A stretch of 64,000 nt of DNA from assembly GCA_030148425.1 (NCBI GenBank), contig JASBTM010000017.1, forward strand, positions 620,001 to 684,000, in the 5' to 3' direction. The stretch is from Hyphomicrobium sp. (GTDB taxonomy: Bacteria > Pseudomonadota > Alphaproteobacteria > Rhizobiales > Hyphomicrobiaceae). The first letter of the stretch is position 1; each line of letters starts with the position of its first letter. A program made the translations under genes and the position numbers. Positions 1 through 7,696 of this stretch are shown here, in pieces. Under the pieces are notes generated by a model, which made no database searches, was not told where the DNA came from, and saw only the letters and a program-made list of their open reading frames with translations.

Positions 1-121
1 CAACCGTATTTGACGAAGCCGAACAGTGGTGAAAATTTACGAGTTATGAAGACGGGCCGCCCCGACGCATGCAAGCATTGAGTCGGTCTGAACTTCTGTT
101 GCTGATGCGGAAGGTGAGCAG

Positions 122-379
122 ATGGGAAATCTAGTTCTTCTTAGTGGCGAACGCGCAAAAAAAGAGTTGGAAGAAAAGCAGAGAATTATCGTCGGTTTGA
201 AGGAGCTTTTGGCGCGCGCCGAGTGCGGAGAGCTTAAGGCGATTTGCTACGCGAGCGTAGACGCCGACGGGCAAAACGTAACGCTCGGCATTCTGCAAGA
301 CGACAAGACGGGACTTCACGAATTGATTGGTCTATCGCAGATGTTGAGCGACGCCATCTTGCAAGGTGCGAGGGACTAG
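122..379 (+). CDS. Hypothetical protein, 85 aa
   Basis: I do not recognise a family. The ATG is preceded by an AAGGTGAGC-like ribosome site, which supports this start. The product is small and soluble. It has a charged, probably helical N-terminus (residues 10-35), a central strand-like part (VTLGIL) and a helical C-terminus. It has no signal peptide or membrane segment. Similar small proteins occur as accessory genes in chromosomes and prophages of Rhizobiales, but that is only an impression. The gene stands alone, with a hairpin-rich stretch downstream. Confidence 0.55.
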   Translation: MGNLVLLSGERAKKELEEKQRIIVGLKELLARAECGELKAICYASVDADGQNVTLGILQDDKTGLHELIGLSQMLSDAILQGARD

Positions 380-435
380 ACCTCAAAAGAATCGCGGATT
401 TCGAAACGAGGCTGAAATAAGCGGCGTTTCCTGCG

Positions 436-510
436 GAAAACGAGAGAATTAGCCGTTCTCGTTTTCGGGTAAAGGTATCAGGTGCGAGGCGTCCGGCCGC
501 GCACCTGATA
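436..510 (-). terminator. Two strong hairpins between convergent genes
   Basis: Two perfect inverted repeats lie between the converging genes at 122-379 and 518-805. The first has 10-bp arms (GAAAACGAGA, 436-445, and its complement, 457-466). The second has 11-bp arms (TATCAGGTGCG, 476-486, and its complement, 500-510). The second begins 8 bases past the stop of the leftward gene. Neither has a clear T-run, so termination is an inference from position and stem strength. Confidence 0.5.
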
Positions 511-517
511 AATCCGG

Positions 518-805
518 TTAGCCGGCCTTCTTCGTCGTGTGCTTAGAAGCGACGTGCTTCTTCGTCGTGTGCTTGGAAGCCGTGTGCTTCTTGGTCGACT
601 TCGACGCAACGTGCTTTTTCGCAGCGTGCTTCGAGGCGACATGCTTTTTGGCAGCCGGCTTCGCAGCGACGTGCTTATGAGCAACGTGCTTAGAAGCATG
701 ATGATGAGAATGGTGGACCGGCTTTGCGGCTTCAGCAGCGCTTGCAACGCCAGCGCCGAGCATCATTGCAACTGCGGCCAAGGCCACCGTCAGAGTCGTC
801 TTCAT
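518..805 (-). CDS. Secreted Lys/His/Ala-repeat protein, 95 aa
   Basis: An exported, strongly basic low-complexity protein. Residues 1-24 form a clear Sec signal peptide (MKTTLTVALAAVAMMLGAGVASA, cleavage after ASA or ASAAEA). The mature part consists almost only of repeats of the type KHVASKH, KKHTASKHTTK and HHSHHH. GGAG lies 7 bases before the ATG and fixes the start. It resembles acid-shock or histone-H1-like periplasmic repeat proteins in composition only. A role in cation or proton binding or envelope stress is an inference. The repeats make the opposite strand open too, but only this frame has a signal peptide. Confidence 0.75.
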   Translation of the reverse strand: MKTTLTVALAAVAMMLGAGVASAAEAAKPVHHSHHHASKHVAHKHVAAKPAAKKHVASKHAAKKHVASKSTKKHTASKHTTKKHVASKHTTKKAG

Positions 806-1306
806 TATTGGGCTCCATTAGAATTATCGCGACCCGTGATGGCGTCGCCGTGGGGCTCTCGTACCCCGTTCTTCCTGTCATGAAGATGAACAAACCGCCG
901 AATTCTGCATACGGTTTCGTAAGGAGCATAAGCTGTCTGCTGGGACGCGCGCGCCTGGGGTCCGCGGTTGTAGGTGACGCCGTCTGCAATTTTTAAACGT
1001 GCGCGGGCTTGACCACTCCGGGCCAAATCAGATTGCTTACGACATGCCGACAGCAGCGTGTGTGTTGAGTAGTTGTTGCCCCTGAATCTACAGGGTCAAC
1101 CTCTACCCCAGAGGTCCTATCGGCGGCAGACAGAACCGCGCCGTCCCCAAATGGTTCTGTCCTGAGCGATAAGCTCAAAGAAGAGAGCGGGTTTACCCTC
1201 CGCTCTCTTCTCCATTTTCAAGCCTGCTTCGGCATTACTTTGGCGTGTGGGAACCCTCCCACGCTGAGAGATGTTAATCCTCTAAGTTCGTTTGGAGGAT
1301 ACGCAC
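806..1306. other. 500-bp intergenic region with one hairpin
   Basis: No convincing gene is seen. It should hold the promoter of the leftward repeat protein and of the rightward small genes. A perfect 11-bp inverted repeat (GAAGAGAGCGG 1180-1190, complement 1200-1210) is followed by TCCATTTTC on the plus strand. It could end a short plus-strand transcript: the 1010-1175 stretch contains further small hairpins (ACCTCT...AGAGGT, CCTG...CAGG). A small RNA is possible but unproven. Confidence 0.4.
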
Positions 1307-1537
1307 ATGACCCTCAATCATGATCGCGAATTCGTCGATACCGCAGAGGAAGCCGACGCCCGGCGCGCGGCTCGCCGCATTTCTTTCATCGGCAGCCTCG
1401 CCGCGTTGATCCTCGGGTTTGGTCTCGTTTCATTGCTGATGTACGGGCCGCTTTCGGATTCGGGCGTTAGAGAACTCAGCCCGTCCAACCCTGTTACGGC
1501 CCCTCAGATTCCGACTCCGAAAGCACCGGCACCGTAA
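1307..1537 (+). CDS. Small membrane protein, 76 aa
   Basis: I do not recognise a family. The ATG at 1307 has a good ribosome site (GGAGG at 1294-1298), so it is preferred over the in-frame TTG at 1292, which overlaps that site. The N-terminus is charged (residues 1-27, with RRAARR). One membrane helix (about residues 28-47, FIGSLAALILGFGLVSLLMY) follows, then a proline-rich tail ending PQIPTPKAPAP. Likely an inner-membrane protein with a short periplasmic tail. It is 9 bases from the next gene and probably co-transcribed with it. Confidence 0.6.
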   Translation: MTLNHDREFVDTAEEADARRAARRISFIGSLAALILGFGLVSLLMYGPLSDSGVRELSPSNPVTAPQIPTPKAPAP

Positions 1538-1546
1538 GAGGCACAA

Positions 1547-1741
1547 ATGGCATTTTTGCACGATAGCGGAAGCGTCGACGGCCTTGTGCGGGCGAGCGAC
1601 CGGACATTGAACGTGCTTTTGGTTGTTATGCTGGCAGCCTTCGCGCTCGGTTCAGGCGCCTATTACTATGGCCAGATGAACCCGCGCGTCGCGCCCGCGC
1701 AGTCGAACGCGCAACCCCACCCCGTTCTCCCGCGAGCCTGA
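1547..1741 (+). CDS. Small membrane protein, 64 aa
   Basis: Unrecognised family. One membrane helix (about residues 22-40, LNVLLVVMLAAFALGSGAYY) is followed by a proline-rich tail. The layout matches that of its upstream neighbour 9 bases away. The two may form a small membrane pair; this is inferred only from shared architecture and spacing. Confidence 0.55.
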   Translation: MAFLHDSGSVDGLVRASDRTLNVLLVVMLAAFALGSGAYYYGQMNPRVAPAQSNAQPHPVLPRA

Positions 1742-1900
1742 TTTTCAGGGCTGATTCCGCACCAAGCCGTTTTGATACTTTGGTTCGGAAATTGGTTACT
1801 TTACCGCGAGATTGAAAAGTGCGGACGAACCGGCACTAGGCCGGCCGAAACGATTTTCTCCGATGCTCTCCTCCTGCGCGCTTCAACCCGGAGGAAAGCC

Positions 1901-2218
1901 GTGAAGACCATCGCAATCATTGCCGCGGCCGCCGGTACGGTGCTGACGACCTCGGCAATCGCTGGACCGTTTGCCCCAGCGCTTCCTTCCCATCATTCGC
2001 TCGCGGAAGAGACCAGTTGGGTTCGCAAGGGATGGGGCGGTTACGGCGGGCCGCCCTACGGCATCGAATATTCGCGTGCCTATAGCTACGCTTTCAATTC
2101 GAGCTATTACCGATCCGGCTATGCTGGATGCGTCGGAGTCCAGCACATGTGTGCGAGCCGATGGGGCTGGGGTGGCTCGGCTTATCGCCGATGCCTATGG
2201 ACACACCGCTGGTGCTAG
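1901..2218 (+). CDS. Secreted Gly/Tyr/Trp-rich small protein, 105 aa
   Basis: The GTG at 1901 follows GAGGAAAGCC and gives a classical signal peptide (MKTIAIIAAAAGTVLTTSAIAG). The upstream extension to 1772 lacks this and is not used. The mature part is rich in G, Y, S, R and W and contains four cysteines (CVGVQHMC, RRCLW, final C) that could form two disulfides. Probably a small periplasmic or extracellular protein of unknown role. Proteins of this composition are common in Bradyrhizobium-like genomes. Confidence 0.6.
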   Translation: MKTIAIIAAAAGTVLTTSAIAGPFAPALPSHHSLAEETSWVRKGWGGYGGPPYGIEYSRAYSYAFNSSYYRSGYAGCVGVQHMCASRWGWGGSAYRRCLWTHRWC

Positions 2219-2261
2219 GCAGCGGGACAACCGCCGAGCCGTGATCGGACGGCCGTATCCT

Positions 2262-2378
2262 TTATGGATGCGTGGCGTCGTATTGCGCGACCTCAGTAAT
2301 CATCACGTAGCGTCCGGCTACGAATCCGATCGCGACCAGGATGCAGGCTATTGCAAACAATCTGACGTGGCGGTGCAT
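2262..2378 (-). CDS. Tiny membrane protein, 38 aa
   Basis: Shorter than usual gene-calling limits. ATG at 2378 with GGAG 5 bases upstream and stop TAA at 2262. The translation begins MHRHVRLFAIACILVAIGFV and continues to VAQYDATHP. It has a short basic N-terminus and one membrane helix (about residues 7-25), giving a predicted single-pass inner-membrane protein with its C-terminus outside. No function can be assigned. It lies 167 bp downstream of the radical SAM gene on the same strand but is probably transcribed separately. Confidence 0.5.
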   Translation of the reverse strand: MHRHVRLFAIACILVAIGFVAGRYVMITEVAQYDATHP

Positions 2379-2545
2379 GGTTTCTCCAGCGTTTGCCCTT
2401 CTCTAGAGCAAACGCTTGCATTCATCCAGTCCGCCCTTTCATTTAGCCTTGCGCAACCCGGAGAAAACGGCCGCCCAGTTGCCCACAATCGCGAGCGTAC
2501 AACCATCATGGCCGGACTCGGGTTTCGAGCGGTCGTTTTCAGACC

Positions 2546-4189
2546 TTAAGCGATGCGGCGGGCGGCAGACGGCTGGTCATTGCTCGGGAGGCGCGTCTTA
2601 GTCCGAGAAAACGAGCGCACCGACTCCGGCACTGAGCCACCGGCGGATGCCACAAGACTATTGGTGATCGTCGCATAATGATGGTGCATCGCCGTTTTTA
2701 TCGCATACGTGAATAGCAGTTGCGGCTCGAACATTCGCGTTCTGGCGATTTGAAGCAATTGCGCCCGATAACGGCGCGCAATTTCCGGGTCGTCAATTTG
2801 GCGAACCAGACGCAGCGCTAGAACAGCGAACATGACGTAATTTTCGATGCAGCTCTTTATCCAGGCGGCGCGATGCTTGCGCCAATAGGGCAATTGGTGA
2901 ACTGCAAATTTGAACCTGCCCTCAATGAATAACCTATCGAGACGCTCAAAGTAGGCGCCTGCCGAATAAGATTTTTCCGTCGTCCGAACCAATCCCTCAC
3001 GTAGCATGGCAGGTGACATTCCAAGCGGAATGACGTTCGTGCCGAAGGCATCACTGCCGGCATCATCGTTCAACCGGCCTTCTGATTTCAACCGTTCGAA
3101 GAGCGGCGTCGTTGGGATTGCGTGCAAGAGTCCAATAAGGGCGTGCGCGATGCGGGCTTGCGCTAGGAAGGCAGGCAAAACATCGAAAGCTTCCGGCTTA
3201 TCATTATCGAAACCCACGATCATACCGCACCAGACGTCGAGCCCGTGATCCTGGATGCGTCGAACACGCTCGACAAGCGTACCCGCACGCTCGCGAACGT
3301 TCTGCAATTTCTTCGTTTCTCTGAGCGAAGCTTCGTCCGGACTTTCGATGCCGATGAAGACGCTTTGGAACCCTGCCTGACCCATCAGACGCATCAGTTC
3401 CTCGTCTTCAGCTAAGTCGAGGGAAGCTTCCGTGAAAAGCGTGAGGGCATACGAATGCGCTTCCTGCCACTTGGCGATCTCGCGCAGCATCGGTTTGATC
3501 GCTTTCTTATTACCGATGAGGTTGTCGTCGACGACAAAGACGATCCTCGTGCCTGCGCGATAATAAGCATCGAGCTCAGCAAGCACCTGTTCTGAACCCT
3601 TGAGCCGAGGCTTGCGTCCAAACGTTACAATGATATCGCAGAACTCACAGGTGAAAGGACATCCGCGCGAGATCTGCATACTGCCGAACATGTAGTGCTG
3701 AGATTTTAATAGCTCCAATCGCGGCAGCGGCAGAGTGGACATGTCGGTCTTTTCCGCCTGCTCATAGCGGCGTGCGTGGCTACCGGCTTCCCACTCTTTT
3801 ATGAATTGCGGCCATGTCACATCCGCCTCACCGACGAAAATAACATCGGCAAGATCTTCGAGTGCTTCAGGCTCCACAGTCGCCATTGGGCCGCCGACGA
3901 CCGTGAATACATCGCGGATACGAAGTTCCTCAAGAATCTCGAGAAGTCGTGAGCCCTGCACTGACATCCCCGTGACGCACACCATGTCGGCACGACCGAG
4001 ACGCTCGAAATCCAGGTCTTCGACGTTCTCGTCGACGATCATGACTTGATGATGTGCCGGAACGAGAGCCGCGAGGAGGGGAAGGCATGCAACCGGCAAA
4101 TTAGCCCGCTTGCCGAGCATCTCCATGCAGTGCTCCATGCCCCAAAACGAGGTGCTGAAGCGTGGATTGACGATGATGATGTCGGCCAT
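2546..4189 (-). CDS. B12-binding radical SAM enzyme, DUF4070 type, 547 aa
   Basis: A cobalamin-dependent radical S-adenosylmethionine enzyme, probably a methylase of a lipid or other unreactive carbon. Residues 1-140 form the B12-binding Rossmann domain (VDENVEDLD near 52, VTGMSVQGS near 72, VVGGP near 97). The radical SAM barrel carries the CxxxCxxC cluster motif at C177, C181 and C184 (SRGCPFTCEFC). The C-terminal ~170 residues fit the DUF4070 extension. Hopanoid 2- and 3-methylases (HpnP, HpnR) belong to this broad group and are common in Rhizobiales. I cannot tell whether this is one of them or a paralogue, because no hopanoid genes are adjacent. The length is normal for the group. Confidence 0.8.
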   Translation of the reverse strand: MADIIIVNPRFSTSFWGMEHCMEMLGKRANLPVACLPLLAALVPAHHQVMIVDENVEDLDFERLGRADMVCVTGMSVQGSRLLEILEELRIRDVFTVVGGPMATVEPEALEDLADVIFVGEADVTWPQFIKEWEAGSHARRYEQAEKTDMSTLPLPRLELLKSQHYMFGSMQISRGCPFTCEFCDIIVTFGRKPRLKGSEQVLAELDAYYRAGTRIVFVVDDNLIGNKKAIKPMLREIAKWQEAHSYALTLFTEASLDLAEDEELMRLMGQAGFQSVFIGIESPDEASLRETKKLQNVRERAGTLVERVRRIQDHGLDVWCGMIVGFDNDKPEAFDVLPAFLAQARIAHALIGLLHAIPTTPLFERLKSEGRLNDDAGSDAFGTNVIPLGMSPAMLREGLVRTTEKSYSAGAYFERLDRLFIEGRFKFAVHQLPYWRKHRAAWIKSCIENYVMFAVLALRLVRQIDDPEIARRYRAQLLQIARTRMFEPQLLFTYAIKTAMHHHYATITNSLVASAGGSVPESVRSFSRTKTRLPSNDQPSAARRIA

Positions 4190-4619
4190 GAGTCACCTCG
4201 CAAAGACCTAACCTTGTTATACTCGGCCTTAAACGCGGTGATACCAAGACGAGTTGCCGTATTCTTTTGTGGGATGGCAACTCGCGGTCATGGATCGTCG
4301 ACGCCGATGGCGGCCCGCATCTTCCGAGCCGCATGCTAAAGCAGATAAGACGCGTGCGGTCCCATCAGCGGCTCATTGCGATCCATATTCGTCGATCGCC
4401 TCCAGCAAGGGCTTGGCGGTGATCGCGCCGCTCTATCGCTGCTGACCGGAGGTCTGGCGCCCATCGCGAATGGCGAAGGGCTCGTCACCGCGACGGCATA
4501 GACGAGGTTGAAAAACAGCTTCGAATGTGGCTCGCGCGTGGTGGCGATCACGCTGGCGCAGCACGACGACGGGGGTCGGAATCAGAGGCGGCCGGGCATC
4601 AGCCCGGCCGCGTCACAAA
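4190..4619. other. 430-bp gap with degraded coding traces
   Basis: No intact gene is seen. Short open pieces on the minus strand look codon-like (for example ITAKPLLEAIDEYG near 4380-4430 and KLFFNLVYAVAVTSP near 4470-4530). They are in different frames with stops between them, as expected for a decayed gene. No parent family could be named. Confidence 0.35.
4588..4611 (-). terminator. GC-rich hairpin after the SDR gene
   Basis: A perfect 10-bp inverted repeat (GCGGCCGGGC, 4-base loop ATCA) lies 9 bases past the stop of the leftward SDR gene. It lacks a T-run, so termination is inferred from position and strength. Confidence 0.55.
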
Positions 4620-5393
4620 TTACTTCGTCGTGTAGCCGCCGTTGACGAGGATGGTCTGGCCGGTCATCCACCAGCCTTCCGAGACGAGGAAGCGGATGAA
4701 GGGGACGATGTCCTCGATATCGGTGAGGCCGGTCTTGGAGAACTTCGACAGAGCGGCCGCGGTCTTGTGATAGGCGACCGCATCGGCGCCCTCGGCCGGA
4801 TAGAAGAACGGCGTGTCCATCGGGCCGGGGCCGATCGCCGTCACCGAGATACCGCGCTCACCGAACTCTTTCGAAGCCGCCCGCGTAAACTGCTCTACCG
4901 GTGCCTTGGTGCCAGCATAGGCGGCATAGAAGGGTGTGTAGGCGCCGAGCAGCGAGGTGACGAGCGTGCAGATCTTGCCGTTATCGTTGATGTGCTTGCC
5001 CGCCTCCTTAAGAAAGAAGAAGGCCGCCTTGGAGTTGACTGCGGTCATCTCATCATATTCGGCTTCTGAGATGTCGACCATCGGCTTCTTCAGGACCTTG
5101 CCGACGGTGTTGATGGCGATATCGATGCTGCCCATCGCCGCCTTGGCATCAGCGAACAGTTTTTCGTTCGCGCCGGCTGTGGTGAGGTCGGCCTGGAAGG
5201 CGAAGGCATCGGCGCCCGCCGCCTTGATCGCGGCCACTGTCGCGTCGGCAGCCGGCTTGGTGGCGTTGGTGTTGTAGTGGACGGCAATCGCCTTCGCTCC
5301 TTCTGCGGCGAGATCGCGGGCGATCAGCCCGCCGAGATTCTTCGCGCCCCCAGCGATGAGAACGGTTTTACCCTGGATGCCGTGATCGGCCAT
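4620..5393 (-). CDS. SDR-family NAD(P)-dependent oxidoreductase, 257 aa
   Basis: A classical short-chain dehydrogenase/reductase of usual length. The cofactor loop is GGAKNLGG (residues 15-22), a variant of TGxxxGxG. NTVG (95-98) replaces NNAG. The catalytic residues are S147, Y159 and K163 (YxxxK). The C-terminus ends in the usual TGQTILVNGGY. It should interconvert an alcohol and a carbonyl in the cytosol; the substrate is unknown. It is divergent from the lysR gene 142 bp away, the usual layout for a LysR regulator and its target. Confidence 0.88.
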   Translation of the reverse strand: MADHGIQGKTVLIAGGAKNLGGLIARDLAAEGAKAIAVHYNTNATKPAADATVAAIKAAGADAFAFQADLTTAGANEKLFADAKAAMGSIDIAINTVGKVLKKPMVDISEAEYDEMTAVNSKAAFFFLKEAGKHINDNGKICTLVTSLLGAYTPFYAAYAGTKAPVEQFTRAASKEFGERGISVTAIGPGPMDTPFFYPAEGADAVAYHKTAAALSKFSKTGLTDIEDIVPFIRFLVSEGWWMTGQTILVNGGYTTK

Positions 5394-5535
5394 TGGCGTT
5401 TGCTCCTGTGCTGCCTAGCGTCCGCCTATGGGACCGCTTCATGGAAGGCAACATATCGTCTATAGATTGCTCATAAAGCCGCTCACTCTGACATCACCTG
5501 TCAGAAATAGCGGACAATGAATAGAGCTGGCGCAT
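5394..5535. promoter_or_regulatory. SDR/lysR divergent promoter region
   Basis: 142 bp between the diverging SDR and lysR genes. LysR proteins usually bind such intergenic DNA. The AT-rich stretch near 5450-5480 (ATATCGTCTATAGATTGC) is the likeliest promoter zone. No T-N11-A site was assigned with confidence. Confidence 0.5.
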
Positions 5536-6435
5536 TTGGACCGTATCGATCTCTTCCGCATCTTCGCCTGCGTCGTGGAATCTGCGAGCTTCACCCGCGC
5601 CGCCAATACGCTTGGGATTCCGCGTTCGTCGGTGTCGGCTGCCGTGATCAATCTTGAAGCGCGGGTCGGAGCCCGCCTGTTGCACCGCACCACCCGAAAG
5701 GTCTCGCCGACCCAGGATGGCACCGCCTTCTATGAGCGCTGCCTGCGGCTGATCTCTGATGTCGAGGAGACGGAGGGGTTGTTCCGGCAGACTTCCGTCG
5801 GGCCGAGCGGCAGGCTCCGTGTCGACGTGCCGGGCCGGATCGGTAGATTGATCATCGCCCCGGCGCTGCCGGAATTCATCGAGCGCCATCCCCAGCTCGA
5901 CATCGAACTGCGGATCACCGATCGGGTGGTGAACCTCGTAGAAGACAGTGTCGATTGCGTGTTGCGGGTCGGACCGCTCGGCGACTCGGGTTTGATCGCC
6001 CGCAAGATTGGCGACCTTCCGCTGATCAATGTCGCCAGCCCCGGCTATCTCGCCCAACACAGCGCGCCGCGTGTTCCAGACGATCTTACCGAGCATATCG
6101 CCGTCAATTATGCCTCGCCCTCAACCGGCCGCGTCGAGGATTGGGAATGGATCGAGGATGGCGAAATGCGCGTGATGCCAATGCGCGCCCGCGTCACGGT
6201 CAACAGCGCCGAGGCGTACATCGCCTGCTGCCTTGCTGGCCTCGGCCTTATTCAGATCCCTGCATATGATGTGAAGCACCACCTCCATGCGCGTGAGCTC
6301 GTTGAGGTCATGCCCGATCACCGGGCAGCGCCGATGCCGATGACGCTGCTCTATCCGCATCGTCAGCATCTTTCTCGAAGGCTTCAGGTCTTTGCCGATT
6401 GGCTTGAGCAGCTCCTGAAACAGGAGGTTCTGTAG
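5536..6435 (+). CDS. LysR-family transcriptional regulator, 299 aa
   Basis: A typical LysR regulator. The N-terminal winged HTH spans residues 1-60 (FTRAANTLGIPRSSVSAAV recognition region, then RLLHRTTRKVSPTQDG). The effector-binding domain follows (about 90-295). TTG at 5536 is used because no better start lies nearby and the HTH begins at once. The closest type is the AaeR/PecT-like group that often controls an adjacent oxidoreductase. It probably controls the SDR gene across the divergent promoter and its own expression. Confidence 0.88.
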   Translation: MDRIDLFRIFACVVESASFTRAANTLGIPRSSVSAAVINLEARVGARLLHRTTRKVSPTQDGTAFYERCLRLISDVEETEGLFRQTSVGPSGRLRVDVPGRIGRLIIAPALPEFIERHPQLDIELRITDRVVNLVEDSVDCVLRVGPLGDSGLIARKIGDLPLINVASPGYLAQHSAPRVPDDLTEHIAVNYASPSTGRVEDWEWIEDGEMRVMPMRARVTVNSAEAYIACCLAGLGLIQIPAYDVKHHLHARELVEVMPDHRAAPMPMTLLYPHRQHLSRRLQVFADWLEQLLKQEVL

Positions 6436-6832
6436 GCAAGTGGCAGGCTGACAAGCCGCCTTGCGAAGAATGAGTTCGATTTTTATTCTGAGAGCCCCTG
6501 ACGAAACCAAGCGTGCTGCCGCGCACCGATCGCTTCGCGAAGCTGGAAGAAACTATCGTTCCGAATTGGTTGCGGGGGCCCGCAACCTTCATTACCGCTG
6601 TTCGCTAGACCCCAGTAAATTCAGGCGTTTCCTCGTAGCAGCTTAAGATCAGAAACGCAAAAAGGCCCGCCCCCGACGCCGAGCGGGGTGCGGCGTCGAG
6701 GGCGGAAAGCGCGGGCGAGACGGGGGAGCCACGCGCTTCTTAGTCGGCATACGCGAGGGGGTAGCTCAGCGCCGACTAACTCTTGGTTCAGCTACTATGG
6801 TAGCGGGCTAGGGTAAGGGCGGCGGCCACAAA
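6436..6832. other. Host/prophage junction region (attL side)
   Basis: 397 bp with no gene, between the host lysR and the last phage gene. The left prophage boundary should lie between 6436 and about 6658, since the phage late terminator begins at 6658. A perfect hairpin (GGTTGCGGG/CCCGCAACC, about 6567-6586) and a 9-bp inverted repeat (TTAGTCGGC/GCCGACTAA, about 6739-6780) are present. No tRNA gene is seen, and the attachment core cannot be defined without the right end. Confidence 0.45.
6658..6705 (-). terminator. Rho-independent terminator of the phage late operon
   Basis: A 15-bp stem with one mismatch (arms 6667-6681 and 6691-6705) is followed on the minus strand by CCTTTTTGCG (6658-6664). 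It lies 128 bp beyond the stop of the last leftward phage gene and is well placed to end the late transcript before the host lysR gene. Confidence 0.85.
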
Positions 6833-7015
6833 TCAGAATTGCCCGATTGGCAGCCGTTTGATCCGCGCGATACCCCCAGCCATCGCGGCGACGCGGTCGG
6901 CGGCTTCCGCCGGATCAACTGCCAGCTCGTGGACTTGCACGGAAACCTTCGCCAGACGCGAGGGCGCCATAACAACGGCGACGACTGCTGCTATCGACAT
7001 GCCGCCTGCCAGCAT
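6833..7015 (-). CDS. Small phage membrane protein, 60 aa
   Basis: ATG at 7015 begins 8 bases after the upstream gene ends. One membrane helix lies at the N-terminus (about residues 2-18, LAGGMSIAAVVAVVMA), followed by a charged helix (VQVHELAVDPAEAADRVAAM). It is the last gene of the late operon, next to the lysis cassette, so a holin-like or antiholin role is possible but not shown. The longer in-frame extension overlaps another gene and is not used. Confidence 0.45.
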   Translation of the reverse strand: MLAGGMSIAAVVAVVMAPSRLAKVSVQVHELAVDPAEAADRVAAMAGGIARIKRLPIGQF

Positions 7016-7023
7016 CCACAGAC

Positions 7024-7443
7024 CTACTCGCGCCCTTCGTGGCCACTCGCAGAGTAGGTATCGATTAGCGCCTTGAACGTTTCCGGATGCGACGCCACGC
7101 TGACCGCCGCCACGATGATCGCGATGGCGATGGCCAGTTCCTTCAGCGATGCCACCGCTTCGAGAAATTCCTTTCCCGACTTCAGCAGATCCGTAACGCC
7201 GGCGAGCAGTCCCTTGGGCGTTTCCGTCTTCCCCTCCGTTGGTAGAGGCGGCGGCTTGTGATGCTGGCCGCGAAGCTCTGCTATCTCTGCTCGGAGAGCC
7301 GCCATCTCGTTGGCCCCCCGCTCGAACCGATCGTGGTTGTGATCCTGCCACTCCCCGATCCGCTGGTTCGTCTGGTCGATCCTCTCGATCAGTCGACCAA
7401 ACAAAACTCGTGGGTCCCTCTCGTCCCCAGGCGGAAATTCCAT
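7024..7443 (-). CDS. Possible holin, 139-aa phage membrane protein
   Basis: The N-terminal ~65 residues are a charged, probably coiled-coil region (FGRLIERIDQTNQRIGEW to ALRAEIAELRG). A proline-rich linker follows (KPPPLPTEGKTETPKG), then an amphipathic stretch and one membrane helix near residues 104-122 (ELAIAIAIIVAAVSVA). A cytoplasmic coiled coil with a C-terminal helix is compatible with a pinholin-type or accessory lysis protein. Its place in the lysis cassette supports this. The function is an inference. Confidence 0.55.
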   Translation of the reverse strand: MEFPPGDERDPRVLFGRLIERIDQTNQRIGEWQDHNHDRFERGANEMAALRAEIAELRGQHHKPPPLPTEGKTETPKGLLAGVTDLLKSGKEFLEAVASLKELAIAIAIIVAAVSVASHPETFKALIDTYSASGHEGRE

Positions 7444-7483
7444 GGCCGTCGGCCCCTGCTGAAAGCGTCATCGGTCCCTCGAG

Positions 7484-7696
7484 CTATTGCGCCGGGTTTT
7501 TGCAAAGGGTAGCGAGGGCGGCATTGCTACCAGCCGCCCAGATGCGTGCCTCGTCCGGTTTGATGTCCGACACGCGGCCCGTGTAGGGATCGAGGATGGA
7601 ACAAGCCCGATCCTTCACCATGGGCGGTGGTGGCGGCTTCGTCTCCGCGCACGCTGCAAGCGCCAGCGTGGCGGAAACCATCACAAATCGCCTCAC
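7484..7696 (-). CDS. o-spanin lipoprotein (Rz1-like), 70 aa
   Basis: Outer-membrane subunit of the spanin complex that disrupts the outer membrane at the end of lysis. GTG at 7696 overlaps the stop of the i-spanin gene (GTGA). This gives a lipoprotein signal (MRRFVMVSATLALAAC) with a lipobox ending at C16, then the proline run PPPPP (21-25) usual in Rz1 proteins. A longer in-frame start at 7762 lies inside the i-spanin gene and would hide the signal. The adjacent i-spanin partner makes the call firm. Confidence 0.8.
   Translation of the reverse strand: MRRFVMVSATLALAACAETKPPPPPMVKDRACSILDPYTGRVSDIKPDEARIWAAGSNAALATLCKNPAQ

Noticed and set aside
33..131. Short plus-strand frame ending MQALSRSELLLLMRKVSRWEI before the first gene
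   Set aside because: It overlaps the start of the 85-aa gene and lacks a ribosome site; could be the end of an unrelated decayed gene.
1010..1210. Possible small RNA with several short hairpins and a final strong stem
   Set aside because: No known RNA family fits and no promoter is clear. Recorded only as a hairpin in the intergenic region.
4330..4551. Short minus-strand frame ending PLMGPHASYLL and neighbouring codon-like pieces
   Set aside because: Frames are interrupted and inconsistent; treated as degraded DNA, not a gene.
6745..6810. tRNA-like words (GGGGGTAGCTCAGC, GGTTCAGCTAC) near the prophage left end
   Set aside because: D-arm and T-arm like words are present, but no acceptor, anticodon or variable arms can be paired around them, and the spacing is wrong.
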